Source of the DNA: Methylobacterium iners
GTDB taxonomy: Bacteria; Pseudomonadota; Alphaproteobacteria; Rhizobiales; Beijerinckiaceae
DNA length: 64,000 nt
Direction of reading: 5' to 3'
Assembly: GCF_022179305.1 (NCBI RefSeq)
Contig: NZ_BPQP01000032.1
Location: 19,203 to 83,202, forward strand
The translations under genes were made by a program, and so were the position numbers. How positions within the stretch are numbered: the first letter of the stretch is position 1; each line of letters starts with the position of its first letter. Below, one piece after another: positions 43,670 to 53,305 of this stretch. The notes beneath the pieces are model-generated. The model was not told the DNA's origin. It worked only from the letters and a program-made list of their open reading frames with translations, and searched no databases.

Positions 43670-44113
43670 TCAGAGATCGGTGCCTTCCTTCTTGGCCTCG
43701 CCGTCCTTCTTGCCGGCGGCGGCCTCGACGGTGATCTTGATGTTCTGCGTCTGCACCTGCCCATCGGAATTCTTGATCTCGATCGTCACCTCGTCCGCAC
43801 CCGTGAAGTTTGCCTTGGGCTGGTAGAACACAGCCTGAACGCCAACCTCCTTATTCGGGCAGCGATAGCTCGCCGGCGTCTTCTGCTTGCCCGCCTTGGT
43901 GATCAGTGCCCCGCTCTTGGGCGCACCCGTCACCTTGATCTCGGCCATCGGGCCGATCGAGCAATCCTTCTTGAGGTTCGGCGCGATGGCGAGCCGGACG
44001 GACTTGCCGCTGACGACGGACTCGCTCTTGGTCAACGTGGTCTGCGCGGCCACAGGCCCCGCGGCGAGGAGGCTGCCGGCAACGAGCAGGGTGATCGGAC
44101 GGATCGCAGGCAT
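43670..44113 (-). CDS. Exported hypothetical protein (147 aa)
   Basis: A signal peptide (MPAIRPITLLVAGSLLAAGP) precedes a small beta-rich domain with LAIAPNLKKDCSIGPMAEIK, KTPASYRCPNKEVGVQAVFY and DEVTIEIKNSDGQV; two cysteines may pair. The fold looks cadherin- or Ig-like. The C-terminus is Lys/Glu-rich. AGGAG lies upstream of the ATG. Function unknown. Confidence 0.72.
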   Translation of the reverse strand: MPAIRPITLLVAGSLLAAGPVAAQTTLTKSESVVSGKSVRLAIAPNLKKDCSIGPMAEIKVTGAPKSGALITKAGKQKTPASYRCPNKEVGVQAVFYQPKANFTGADEVTIEIKNSDGQVQTQNIKITVEAAAGKKDGEAKKEGTDL

Positions 44114-44301
44114 GGGTCTCACTCTCCTGAAAGCCCGGCCCTCGCCGTGGCCGACGGGATGTGGGGACGCCGCAGGCCCCCGTCGAGCCCAGGCAGGCAC
44201 GTGACCCGACGACGTGGGGACTGTCCGCCTCGCGGGGGCACGCGCAGTGGTCCGTCTCCGGGACCGGACGATCCGCCCCGCACCCGCGCGCCCACCGCGA
44301 G

Positions 44302-44463
44302 ATGGCCGTCGATGTCGCCTTCCGCATCGTTTACGCGACGCTCTCGCGGCGCGTCATGTCGGGACCGCTTTTCGAGTCGCATCGGGCGATAGAATGGGAC
44401 GATCTGGTGAGAGAGCTTGGTCAAGCGTTGACCCGTTATCTTCTCGATCAACATGATGGATGA
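44302..44463 (+). pseudogene. C-terminal remnant of a TetR-type regulator
   Basis: The frame reads AVDVAFRIVYATLSRRVMSG, then FESHRAIEWDDLVRELGQAL and TRYLL, which matches the last two helices of TetR/AcrR ligand-binding domains. The DNA-binding N-terminus is missing, and the upstream frame is unrelated sequence. Probably a leftover of gene loss beside the organosulfur cluster. Confidence 0.5.
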
Positions 44464-44646
44464 CGATACAGCGCGTCGGCCGGCGAGCCATGTCCGGTCC
44501 GCGCGCGAGCCACAGCCATTCCCATGTCGGGCAGTGGTGCCGCGCCTCGCTGCCCGGGCCAATCGCAGCGGGACACCCGTGACGGGCCTACGCCCCCAAC
44601 ATCGTCGCAGCAATCCCAGGTCGGCGGTGCCGCTTCTGGCTCACAC

Positions 44647-45867
44647 TCAGGATGCGCCGACCCGATACTCGCGGGGCGGGGCGGTACCGTTCACGGCGAA
44701 GGCTCCGACGGTGCGGTCGCGGTAGATCCGCGGGTTGTGCGAGGCGATGGTGCGGGCGTTGCGCCAGTAGCGATCGAGGCCGAGACCCTCCTTGATCGCC
44801 GAGGCGCCGAGGGCGTCAAACAGGCTGGTGGTCGCCTCGAGCACGAGGTTGGTGACCACGGTGACCGCTTGATTGACCTCCACGTCGGCCAGAGCCGCCG
44901 CCTTCGCCGCGCGGTCATCGCCTTCACCCCGGGCATCGAACACGCGCTGCAACGCCTCGGCAGCCTTGAGGACAACGGCACCCGCCGCGTAGGCGTTGCC
45001 GCGCACCCGGCCGACCACGGCCTGGACCTGCGGATCGTCGGCGCTGCGCCCGCCATTGCCGTGGCTGTAGACGCGCTGTCGCTCGGCCACGAGCCGGGCC
45101 ACGTCCTCGCTCGCCGCGCGGCCGATGCCCGCGAGCGTCGCGAGATGCACGAGCTGGAAGAAGGCCATTGCGTAGGGAAAGCGCGCCGGATCCGGCTTGA
45201 TCAACTCGGGGGCGAGGACGACCCCCTCGAAGCGTGCCGTGCCGCTGGCGGTGAGCGCCTGCCCGAAGCCGTCCCAATCGTCGACGATGTCCACGCCGAG
45301 CGCTCGCGTGGGAACGGCCGCGACAACGGCCGCGCCGTCCTCGTCCTCGGCCGAGAGATGGATCCAGTCCGCGAAGAGCGAGCCGGTGGTGTAGAACTTC
45401 CGGCCATCGACGACGTACTCGGAGCCGACCTGGCGCAGTCGCGTGTCGAATTGCCCGACCTTCGCCCCGCCGGTTTCGGAGACGCCGCTGCCGACCGTCT
45501 CACCGGCGCTGATCCTCGCGGTCCAGCGGGTGCGCCACTCCGCCGATGACGAGCACAGCATGTCCTCGGTGAAGCCGAAATGCGCACGCAGCGCGTTCGC
45601 CACGTTGGAATCGGCCTGCGAGAGCTCGATCAGCAGGTTGAACAATTCCGGCAGACTCGCATCGTGCCCGCCCGCCTCCCCGGAAAGCCGAAGGGTGGTG
45701 AAACGCGCCTCCTTCAGCCAGCCGATTTCGGCATGGGGCAGGCGGCGCTCGACATCCCTCGTCACCGCCGTCGCACGGATCTGCGCGAAGACCGGCCGGA
45801 AGCGCGCGGCCAACTCCTCGTAGCGCGCGCTGGGGCCCGCGCCCCAACCTGCATCCGTCTGCAACAT
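44647..45867 (-). CDS. Acyl-CoA-dehydrogenase-fold monooxygenase (DszC/SfnC-like)
   Basis: The 406-residue protein has the acyl-CoA dehydrogenase layout: helical N-terminus, a middle barrel with GSGVSETGGAKVGQFDTRL and YVVDGRKFYTTGSLFADWIH, and a C-terminal four-helix bundle. The relatives DszC and SfnC are FMNH2-dependent and oxidise sulfur compounds rather than acyl-CoA, and the surrounding genes favour that reading. It diverges from the binding-protein/monooxygenase genes at 46540. Confidence 0.8.
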   Translation of the reverse strand: MLQTDAGWGAGPSARYEELAARFRPVFAQIRATAVTRDVERRLPHAEIGWLKEARFTTLRLSGEAGGHDASLPELFNLLIELSQADSNVANALRAHFGFTEDMLCSSSAEWRTRWTARISAGETVGSGVSETGGAKVGQFDTRLRQVGSEYVVDGRKFYTTGSLFADWIHLSAEDEDGAAVVAAVPTRALGVDIVDDWDGFGQALTASGTARFEGVVLAPELIKPDPARFPYAMAFFQLVHLATLAGIGRAASEDVARLVAERQRVYSHGNGGRSADDPQVQAVVGRVRGNAYAAGAVVLKAAEALQRVFDARGEGDDRAAKAAALADVEVNQAVTVVTNLVLEATTSLFDALGASAIKEGLGLDRYWRNARTIASHNPRIYRDRTVGAFAVNGTAPPREYRVGAS

Positions 45868-46539
45868 GGCCTCGACATCCCGTCTCCAAGTCGTGCCTGT
45901 TCTAACCCGATCTCGGCGCAAGTCGCCGGATATTTGAACAACACCGGCGAATTTGGGATCTGTTGCCTCCTAGATGTCGCAGCATGAACGGCAATTCTCT
46001 CAGGAGCCCTGCTTTCGAGAGAACGTTCTCGTTGATGCCCGGGCGTGAGCCGTTAGCTCCGAGCCCCGCCTTCGGTGGTGGCTGGTCCGGCTCCCCTCGC
46101 CGCAGCGGGAAGCGCCCCACGCCTCAGTTCCGCGGAAACGACATGCCGAGCGCCGCAACGGAGGGCGCTCCGAACGGCTCTCCCCGACAGAGGGCCGGCG
46201 GCTCTTGCGCGATATCGAGTCGGTCAAGTCGGCAGTGAGCCGATGACGGCTCAAGATCGCCGAACGGGCGGCGTCGATCCTCTTCGACATAGCAATTCAG
46301 CCAAAAATCCTCTCCGCAGCGATGATTGCAGGCGCATGTTTCCATATTATCTTGAAAATTCGAAACAAAGATGTCTTGTCAAACGATATGACTGCGGCTA
46401 GAAGAAGATCAATACAGTAATAGACGGCGCAGAAATCGATTTTCTGCATGTGGTTGTTCCATCGCCGTCATTTAATTAGGCAAGAGGGTTGCTCCACCAC
46501 TCCCTGTACGCAGCCGCCCTCGCCGGATCGGAGATGACG
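45868..46539. other. Divergent regulatory region of the organosulfur cluster
   Basis: No gene is supported here. The half near 46290-46480 is clearly AT-rich and contains the inverted repeat at 46429-46447. It separates the DszC-like gene from the SsuA-like gene and probably carries promoters for both. Confidence 0.55.
46429..46447. promoter_or_regulatory. Inverted repeat upstream of the SsuA-like gene
   Basis: GCAGAAATCGATTTTCTGC is a near-perfect palindrome of 19 bases (one A short of perfect symmetry), 92 bases before ATG 46540. Its place and AT-rich setting suit a LysR- or other activator-type operator for sulfur control. Confidence 0.45.
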
Positions 46540-47529
46540 ATGACCAATAGCCAACCGCGCGGGGCAACCTCGTCCCGCCGGACGATCCTGCGCGCCGGCA
46601 TCGGTGGGGCCGCGCTTCTCTCCCTGGGAATGCCCACCGTTCGGGCAGCCGAACGGACCATCCGTCTGAGCTATCAGCGCTCCTCGACGCTGCTCACCGT
46701 CCTCAAGGCGAAGGGTACCTTGGAGCAGCGCCTGAAGCCGCTGGGCTTCGCCCCGTCCTGGCATCTGTTCACCAGCGTGATCGAGCCGATGAACGCCGGG
46801 GCCGTGGATCTCCACGCCGATGTCGCCGATGCCGTGCCGATCTTTACCCAATCCGCCAACGCGCCGCTGACCTTCTACGCCCGCGAGGTCGGCGCGCCCT
46901 CCGCGGAGGCGATCATCGTGCCGGCCGAGTCCTCCATCCGGTCCGTTGCGGACCTGAAGGGGCGCAGCGTCGGCGTCTCGCGGGGATCGGGCTGCCACTT
47001 CATCCTCGCGGCGGCCCTCAAGCGGGCCGGGCTCAGCTTCGCCGACATCAAGCCGGCCTACCTCCAGGCCCCGGAGGGTCTCGCCGCCTTCGGCCAGGGG
47101 AGCCTCGACGCCTGGGTGATCTGGGATCCTTTCCTCGCCATCGCCCAGGCCAAGCGCCCGGTCCGGGTCGTCGCCGACGCCACCGGGCTGTCGAGCTACC
47201 ATCGCTACTACCTGGCCAACGACAGCTTCGTGGCCGAGAACCCGCTGGTGGTCGCGACCGTGTACGACGCCCTGGTCGAGGCCGGCCGCTGGGTGAAGGC
47301 CGAGCCCGACGCCGCCGTGGCGCTGCTGGCGCCGATCTGGGGCGACCTGCCCCCGGAGGTCGTCGCCACGGTCAACCGTCGCCGCACCTATGCCGTCACG
47401 CCGGTCGTGCGCGCGGAGCTCAACGAGCAGCAGGACATCGCCGATACCTTCCACGAGGCCAAGCTGATCCCGCGCAAGCTCGATGCGACGGCGGTGAGGA
47501 TCTGGCAGCCGCAGGCCGAGCGGGGTTGA
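46540..47529 (+). CDS. Sulfonate-type ABC transporter substrate-binding protein (SsuA-like)
   Basis: The 329-residue exported protein has a twin-arginine-like signal (SSRRTILRAGIGGAALLS) followed by an SsuA/NrtA/TauA-type domain: IRLSYQRSSTLLTVLKAKGT, DLKGRSVGVSRGSGCHF and LDAWVIWDPFLAIA. GGAG lies 6 bases before ATG 46540. It should bind an alkanesulfonate or related compound. No permease or ATPase of its own is adjacent. Confidence 0.85.
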   Translation: MTNSQPRGATSSRRTILRAGIGGAALLSLGMPTVRAAERTIRLSYQRSSTLLTVLKAKGTLEQRLKPLGFAPSWHLFTSVIEPMNAGAVDLHADVADAVPIFTQSANAPLTFYAREVGAPSAEAIIVPAESSIRSVADLKGRSVGVSRGSGCHFILAAALKRAGLSFADIKPAYLQAPEGLAAFGQGSLDAWVIWDPFLAIAQAKRPVRVVADATGLSSYHRYYLANDSFVAENPLVVATVYDALVEAGRWVKAEPDAAVALLAPIWGDLPPEVVATVNRRRTYAVTPVVRAELNEQQDIADTFHEAKLIPRKLDATAVRIWQPQAERG

Positions 47530-47533
47530 GGCG

Positions 47534-48580
47534 ATGGCGGGCGCACCCCGGTTCGGCATCTGGGCTGCCGTCCACGGCTCGCGCGCGGCCCATCACGATC
47601 CGGACGAGCCGGATGACGCGAGCTGGGCGCGCAACCGCGCGCTCGTGCTGGAGGCGGAGGCCCTCGGGTTCGACGCCGTGCTCGTCGCCCAGCATACCGC
47701 GAATCCGTTCGACGATGAGCGCGACCAGCTCGAGGCCTGGACGGCGTCGGCCGCCCTCGCGGCCCTGACGCGCCGGATCGAGATCATCGCCGCGATCAAG
47801 CCCGGGCTCTACCACCCCGTGGTGCTCGCCAAGATGGCCCTGCAGATCGAGCATGTCAGCGAGGGCCGCTTCGCCCTCAACCTGGTCAACGCCTGGAACC
47901 GGGCCGAATTCGAGCGGGCGGGGCTGCCCTTTCCGGCCCATGACGACCGCTACGCCTATGGCCGTGAATGGATCGGCCTCGTCGACCGGCTCATGCGCGG
48001 CGAGCGCGTCACCCACGAGGGCCCGCATTTCCGCATCGCGGATTATCAGCTGAGGCCGGCCGGCACCTACCGCCGGCGGTCGACGATCTATCTCGGCGGC
48101 GAGTCCGAACCGGCCCGTAGCTTGGCGGCGGACCATGCCGACGTCTGGTTCATCAACGGCCAGCCGGTCGCCGACGTCGCCGCCCTCATCGCCGGCGTGG
48201 CCCGCCGTCCAGCCGCCAACCCGCCCCTCGGCTTCGGCCTCTCGGCCTTCGTCATCGCCCGCGACACGGATGAAGAGGCGCAAGCCGAGCATGCGCGCCT
48301 CCTCGCCCTGGCGCATCGCGACGAAGCCCTACGGGCGGATACGCGGTCGCGCACCGACGCGGCGAGCGTGATGTTCGCCAAGACCGACGCGGCCGCCTCC
48401 CGTCATGTCGGGACCAATGGCGGGACGGCGGCCGGCCTCGTCGGCAGCTACGACACCGTCGCGGCCCGCATCAGCGCCTTCCGCGCCGCCGGCGTCGAGC
48501 TGTTCATGCTGCAGTTCCAGCCCTTCGAGGCGGAGATGCGCCGGTTCGCGGCCAAGCTGCTGCCTCGCCTCCGCCGCTGA
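47534..48580 (+). CDS. LLM-class FMNH2-dependent monooxygenase (SsuD/SfnG-like)
   Basis: The 348-residue luciferase-like protein has the TIM-barrel pattern of alkanesulfonate and dimethylsulfone monooxygenases: GFDAVLVAQHTANPF, IAAIKPGLYHPVVLAKMALQ, FALNLVNAWNRAEFERAGLP and YLGGESEPARSLAADHADVW. Such enzymes use FMNH2 and oxygen to cleave C-S bonds and release sulfite or sulfinate. The gene starts 4 bases after the SsuA-like gene. No flavin reductase gene is in the window. Confidence 0.85.
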   Translation: MAGAPRFGIWAAVHGSRAAHHDPDEPDDASWARNRALVLEAEALGFDAVLVAQHTANPFDDERDQLEAWTASAALAALTRRIEIIAAIKPGLYHPVVLAKMALQIEHVSEGRFALNLVNAWNRAEFERAGLPFPAHDDRYAYGREWIGLVDRLMRGERVTHEGPHFRIADYQLRPAGTYRRRSTIYLGGESEPARSLAADHADVWFINGQPVADVAALIAGVARRPAANPPLGFGLSAFVIARDTDEEAQAEHARLLALAHRDEALRADTRSRTDAASVMFAKTDAAASRHVGTNGGTAAGLVGSYDTVAARISAFRAAGVELFMLQFQPFEAEMRRFAAKLLPRLRR

Positions 48581-49005
48581 GGCGAGCGGCATCCAAGACC
48601 ATGTCCTTCCCTCGATCGTCCAAGCGGCGCGATGTTCGGTCTCCCGCGCACGGGAATTTTGGAAGCACATTCTGGGAGAAACATGGATGTTGAGGATCGA
48701 AAACCGGGATCGGCTCGGCCCCATCAGGATGGGAGGAAGCCGCTCCGACCCCGCCTCCCACAACCTCCCGACGCCCGTGCACCGACCCACGCTCGCCCCG
48801 ACATCACCACGGCTCCCGTTGCTCAGGGCAGTGCCATGCAGGGCGTCGCCTGCCGCATCGGAGGCCGCCTCGTCCTTCCCATGCTTGAGCCGGCGGCTCC
48901 GGGGACGGCCGCAAGCAGGCCCGCCGGGATCCATGCCGACCACCAACCCTGCCCGGCCTCGTTGCACCGTCCGACCCTGATCTCCGTCCCAAGAGGTTCC
49001 TGCCC
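48581..49005. other. Leader region before metQ-like gene
   Basis: The interval is GC-rich and has no supported gene. I looked for a SAM-type riboswitch ahead of the methionine-type importer and saw no matching core. Confidence 0.4.
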
Positions 49006-49809
49006 ATGAAACTTCTGCACGTCCTCGCCGTGGCCGCCTTCTCGCTCGGGGCGGTGGCCGCGCACGCACAAAGCCTGAAGATCGGCGTGGTGCCCGGCGT
49101 CTATGCCGATGCGGCCAACGTCGCGGCGAGCGAGGCCAAGGCGCAGGGGATCGACGTCGAGGTCATCGAGTTCAGCGACTGGACGACGCCGAACGTCGCC
49201 CTCGACGCCGGCGACATCGACGTCAATTTCTTCCAGCACCGCCCCTTCATGGAGAACACGGAGAAGCAGAAGGGCTACGACTTCGAGATCGTCGCCCCCG
49301 GCATCCTGCAGAATCTCGGGCTCTATTCCTTGAAGCACAAGAGCTTCGACAAGGTGCCCAACGGCGGCAGGGTCGCGATCGCCAACGACCCGGTGAATCA
49401 GGGCCGCGGCCTGCTGCTTCTCCAGAAGGCCGGGCTGATCAAGCTCAAGGACGGCGTCGGCTTCCTCGGCACCCTCGACGACATCGTCGAGAACCCGAAA
49501 AAGCTCAAGTTCACCGAGGTGGAAGGGCCGCAGCTCGCGCGCATCACCGGCGACGTCGACCTGGCGCAGGGCTACCCGCACTTCATCGTCGCCGCCGGAA
49601 CCTTCGATCCGACGAGCGGCCTCATCTACTCCGGCATCGAGGACAAGCTCTTCGCCGTCAGCTTCGTGACCAAGGCGGCCCGCAAGGACGATCCGACGAT
49701 CCGGAGGTTCGTCGGCATCTTCCAGGGCTCGGAGGCCGTGAGGAAGCAGATCCACAAATCCTTCGCCAGCAGCGACAAGCTCTACGTGCTGGCATGGGCA
49801 AACCCGTGA
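49006..49809 (+). CDS. metQ: MetQ/NlpA-family substrate-binding protein
   Basis: The 267-residue protein has a signal peptide ending VAAHAQS and a Lipoprotein_9 domain with [40 protein letters not shown] and [19 protein letters not shown]. MetQ proteins bind methionine or analogues. The usual lipobox cysteine is absent, so it should be soluble in the periplasm. It overlaps metN. The sulfur-enzyme neighbours suggest a ligand other than plain methionine. Confidence 0.88.
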   Translation: MKLLHVLAVAAFSLGAVAAHAQSLKIGVVPGVYADAANVAASEAKAQGIDVEVIEFSDWTTPNVALDAGDIDVNFFQHRPFMENTEKQKGYDFEIVAPGILQNLGLYSLKHKSFDKVPNGGRVAIANDPVNQGRGLLLLQKAGLIKLKDGVGFLGTLDDIVENPKKLKFTEVEGPQLARITGDVDLAQGYPHFIVAAGTFDPTSGLIYSGIEDKLFAVSFVTKAARKDDPTIRRFVGIFQGSEAVRKQIHKSFASSDKLYVLAWANP

Positions 49810-50951
49810 GCGGCCTGGCCTTCCAGGGCCTGCGCGCTCCGCTGAGCGGGATGGTTCAGGGAACGTCGGGCGCCCGCGTCGTTCCGGTGGCCCCGGCGGC
49901 CGGGGCACGCGCCGCGGCCGGCACCGTGCGCTTCGAGGCGGTGTCGAAGACCTACCGTTCGGCGGCCGGCGAGGTCCGGGCGCTCGACCGCGTGGACCTC
50001 GAGGTCCCGGCCGGCGCGATCTTCGGCATCATCGGCCGCTCGGGCGCCGGCAAGTCGAGCCTCCTGCGCACCATCAACCGCCTCGAGGAGCCGACCTCCG
50101 GCCGGGTGCTGATCGACGGCGAACCGATCGCGGCGCTCGACGAGAACGGCCTCGTGTCCCTACGCCGTCGCATCGGCATGGTATTCCAGCATTTCAACCT
50201 GCTCTCGGCTAAGACCGTGCGCGGGAACGTGGCGCTGCCGCTCACGGTCGCCGGCGTTCCGAGGAGCGAGATCGGTCCGCGGGTCGACGAGGTGCTGCGC
50301 CTCGTCGGTCTCGAGGCCAAGGCGGAGACCTACCCGTCCCGGCTGTCGGGCGGCCAGAAGCAGCGCGTCGGCATCGCCCGCGCCCTCGTCAGCCGTCCGG
50401 AGATCCTGCTCTGCGACGAGGCGACCTCGGCCCTCGACCCGGAAACCAGCCTCTCGATCCTCAACCTCCTGCGCGACATCAATCGGCGCCTCGGCATCAC
50501 CATCGTGCTCATCACCCACGAGATGAGCGTGATCCGCGACATCTGCAGCGACGTGGTGGTGCTGGAGGGTGGCCGCGTCACCGAGATGGGGCCGGTCTGG
50601 CGCGTCTTCGGCAGCCCGGAGCATCCGGCGACGCAGGCGCTCCTCGAGCCGCTGACCCGCGGCCTGCCGGACGACCTGGCCGCGGCCCTGCATGCCCAAC
50701 CTGCGCCTGGTGCGGCGACCGTCTTGCAGATCACCTATTCCGGACAGGGGGCGCCGGATCTTTCCGCCCTGGCCGCAGCCGCCGGCGCGCCGGTGCGACT
50801 GCTTCAGGCCGGCATCGAGCGAATCCAGGGGCACGCGGTCGGCCGGATGCTGATCGCCGTCGCGGCGGAGGCCGGGCCTGACCTGGAGGTCCGGTTGCGG
50901 GCGCTCGGAGGGAGCATCGAAAGGATCGGCTATGTCCCAAGCGATGATTGA
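49794..50951 (+). CDS. metN: MetN-type ABC transporter ATP-binding protein
   Basis: The 385-residue protein has Walker A (GRSGAGKSS), signature LSGGQKQR, Walker B ([13 protein letters not shown]) and an H-loop (LITHEMSV). The C-terminal NIL-like regulatory domain (about residues 290-385) is typical of MetN. The ABC domain begins near residue 45, so the N-terminus is unusually long; GTG 49806, overlapping the metQ stop as GTGA, or ATG 49851 could be the true start. Confidence 0.9.
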   Translation: MGKPVSGLAFQGLRAPLSGMVQGTSGARVVPVAPAAGARAAAGTVRFEAVSKTYRSAAGEVRALDRVDLEVPAGAIFGIIGRSGAGKSSLLRTINRLEEPTSGRVLIDGEPIAALDENGLVSLRRRIGMVFQHFNLLSAKTVRGNVALPLTVAGVPRSEIGPRVDEVLRLVGLEAKAETYPSRLSGGQKQRVGIARALVSRPEILLCDEATSALDPETSLSILNLLRDINRRLGITIVLITHEMSVIRDICSDVVVLEGGRVTEMGPVWRVFGSPEHPATQALLEPLTRGLPDDLAAALHAQPAPGAATVLQITYSGQGAPDLSALAAAAGAPVRLLQAGIERIQGHAVGRMLIAVAAEAGPDLEVRLRALGGSIERIGYVPSDD

Positions 50952-51585
50952 CCGCCTCTGGCAGGCCTCCTTCGACACCCTCTTCATGGTCGGCATCTCG
51001 GCCGGGATCGCGGTCCTGGTCGGGCTCCCGCTGGCGCTCTTCCTCGTCACCTCGGCGCCGGGCGGCATCTTCCCCGCGCCCAGGGCCAACCGGGTGACGG
51101 GGACCCTGGTCAACGGGTTCCGCGCCGTGCCCTTCATCGTGCTGCTCGTGGCGCTCATCCCCTTCACCCGGCTGGTGACGGGCACGACCATCGGCGTCTG
51201 GGCCGCCATCGTGCCGCTGGCGGTGAGCGCCACGCCGTTCTTCGCCCGGATCGCCGAGGTCTCGCTGCGGGAGGTCGATGGCGGGCTGATCGAGGCGGCC
51301 CAATCTATCGGCTGCCGGCGCCGGCACATTCTCGTCCACGTCCTCCTTCCGGAGGCGCTGCCGGGAATCGTGGGCGGCCTCACCATCACGGTCGTCTCGA
51401 TGATCGGCGCCTCCGCCATGGCGGGCGCGGTCGGCGCGGGCGGCCTCGGCGACGTGGCGATCCGCTACGGCTACCAGCGCTTCGACACCACCGTGATGGC
51501 CGCCGTCATCATGATCTTGATCGCCCTCGTCTGCTTGGTGCAGTTCGCCGGCGATCTCACCGTGCGACGCCTGCGGTCGCGTTGA
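50932..51585 (+). CDS. metI: MetI-type ABC transporter permease
   Basis: The 217-residue permease has about five membrane spans, [20 protein letters not shown] and the EAA loop ([15 protein letters not shown]). It starts 20 bases inside metN. Together with MetQ and MetN it forms a complete importer of the methionine uptake family. Confidence 0.92.
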   Translation: MSQAMIDRLWQASFDTLFMVGISAGIAVLVGLPLALFLVTSAPGGIFPAPRANRVTGTLVNGFRAVPFIVLLVALIPFTRLVTGTTIGVWAAIVPLAVSATPFFARIAEVSLREVDGGLIEAAQSIGCRRRHILVHVLLPEALPGIVGGLTITVVSMIGASAMAGAVGAGGLGDVAIRYGYQRFDTTVMAAVIMILIALVCLVQFAGDLTVRRLRSR

Positions 51586-51647
51586 GGATTGCTCGGCCTG
51601 GTCCGACGAGGCTCGCCCGACCTGCAGGCCGTCGCGCGGGAGCTTCC

Positions 51648-51803
51648 ATGGACGGCCTTCGTCGCCCAGCCTTCCACCCGACATCCGATCCGCGCGGCAC
51701 CTCGGCCGCGAACCGCCTGCGCGACCTCGCGCGCTGGAAGTACGACTGGATCGGCGCCTGCCACCTCAACGGCCGGCACCCGCCCCGGCACGGAGCGTTC
51801 TGA
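51648..51803 (+). CDS. 51-residue small protein coupled to the DszA-like monooxygenase gene
   Basis: The frame reads MDGLRRPAFHPTSDPRGTSA, then NRLRDLARWKYDWIGACHLN and ends PPRHGAF. GGGAG lies 5 bases before the ATG and the stop overlaps the next start as TGATG. The region rich in W, Y, C and H is unlike random GC-rich translation. It sits between metI and the monooxygenase, so a role in the same pathway is inferred. No family is recognised. Confidence 0.6.
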   Translation: MDGLRRPAFHPTSDPRGTSAANRLRDLARWKYDWIGACHLNGRHPPRHGAF

Positions 51804-53179
51804 TGGCCGTGAAGAAGCAGATCCGGCTCAACGCGTTCAACATGAACTGCGTGGGCCACATCAACCACGGCCTCTGGACCCACCCGCGCGATCGCTCGTC
51901 GGAGTACAACACGCTTCGCTACTGGACCGATCAGGCCAAGTTGCTGGAGCGGGGCCTGTTCGACGGCCTCTTCATCGCCGACATCATCGGCGTCTACGAC
52001 ATCTACGGCAGCGGCATCGAGGTGACGGCGCGCGAAGCCGTGCAGCTTCCCGTCAACGATCCGACGCTCCTCGTCCCCGCCATGGCGGCGGTGACGGAGC
52101 ACCTGGGCTTCGGCGTCACGGTCAACGTCCACAACGAGGCGCCCTACACCTTTGCCCGGCGAGTCTCGACGCTCGATCACCTCACGCAAGGCCGCATCGG
52201 CTGGAACATCGTCACCGGCTACCTCGACAGCGCCCATCGCGGGCAGAGCGGCGGCCGGCTTCCCGACCACGACCGGCGCTACGATTACGCCGACGAGTAC
52301 CTCGACGTGCTCTACAAGCTCTGGGAAGGAAGCTGGGCCGACGACGCCGTGCTCCGGGACCGTTCGGCGAGGGTGTTCAGCGACCCCGCCCGCATCCGTC
52401 CGGTGGCGCACCACGGCGAGTTCCTCGACGTCGAGGGTTATCACCTGTCCGAGCCCTCGCTCCAGCGCACGCCGGTTCTCTACCAGGCAGGCGCCTCGGG
52501 CCGCGGCCGGGCCTTCGCCGGGCGCCACGCCGAGTGCGTGTTCATCTCCGCCAGCGACCGGGCGGGCGCCCGCAACGCGGTGCGCGCCATCCGGGCCGAG
52601 GCGGTCGCGGCGGGACGCCGCCCCGAGGACGTGAAGATCTTCGTTGGCATCGCCGTCATTCCCGGGCGCAGTCGCGCGGAGGCCGAGGAGAAGCGCGCCG
52701 AGTACCGGCGCTATGCGAACCCCGAGGCGGGCCTGGCGCATTTCTCCGCCTCGACGGGCATCGACTTCGCCCGCTACGGCCTCGACGACGCCATCCCCTA
52801 CGGCCCCGGCAACGCCATCCAATCCGCGACGGCTGCCGCCGCACGGCGTGGGCTGACGAAGCGCGACCTGCTCTCGGAGCTCGAACTCGGCGGCCGCTAC
52901 GCCGTGCTCGCGGGCGACGCCGTCTCGATCGCGGACGAGCTCCAATCCTGGATGGAAGAGGGTGAGGTCGACGGGTTCAACCTCAGCCGCATCGTGGTGC
53001 CCGAGAGCTACGCCGACTTTATCGACATCGTGGTCCCCGAACTGCAGGACCGCGGGATCTACAAGACCGCCTACGCGGAGGGCTCGCTGCGCGCGAAGCT
53101 CTTCGGCCAGGGCGACCGGCTGCCCGCCCGCCATGCCGCCAACGCATTTCGCCCCAGCGCCGAGACCGCGGAGGGGTAG
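51803..53179 (+). CDS. LLM-class flavin monooxygenase, NtaA/SnaA/DszA family
   Basis: The 458-residue protein has the family landmarks: IRLNAFNMNCVGHINHGLW at the start, LFDGLFIADIIGVYDIY, LTQGRIGWNIVTGYLDSAHR and LYQAGASGRGRAFAGRHAEC. Members oxidise large substrates such as nitrilotriacetate or dibenzothiophene sulfone with FMNH2 from a separate reductase. The start overlaps the small ORF before it. It is the last gene of the organosulfur run. Confidence 0.9.
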   Translation: MAVKKQIRLNAFNMNCVGHINHGLWTHPRDRSSEYNTLRYWTDQAKLLERGLFDGLFIADIIGVYDIYGSGIEVTAREAVQLPVNDPTLLVPAMAAVTEHLGFGVTVNVHNEAPYTFARRVSTLDHLTQGRIGWNIVTGYLDSAHRGQSGGRLPDHDRRYDYADEYLDVLYKLWEGSWADDAVLRDRSARVFSDPARIRPVAHHGEFLDVEGYHLSEPSLQRTPVLYQAGASGRGRAFAGRHAECVFISASDRAGARNAVRAIRAEAVAAGRRPEDVKIFVGIAVIPGRSRAEAEEKRAEYRRYANPEAGLAHFSASTGIDFARYGLDDAIPYGPGNAIQSATAAAARRGLTKRDLLSELELGGRYAVLAGDAVSIADELQSWMEEGEVDGFNLSRIVVPESYADFIDIVVPELQDRGIYKTAYAEGSLRAKLFGQGDRLPARHAANAFRPSAETAEG

Positions 53180-53305
53180 CGGTAGCAACCGACAACCGCG
53201 CCAGATCAATGGCATAAGGTCAGCCAGACGGATGATGCTGACTATCGGTGGTCTCGTGCCGACAAATTTCTCAGTGGCGCAAGAGGATCAAGGGCAGAGC
53301 TGCCT

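Noticed and set aside
48581-49005. Possible SAM riboswitch before metQ
   Set aside because: No SAM-I or SAM-II core sequence could be recognised in the leader.
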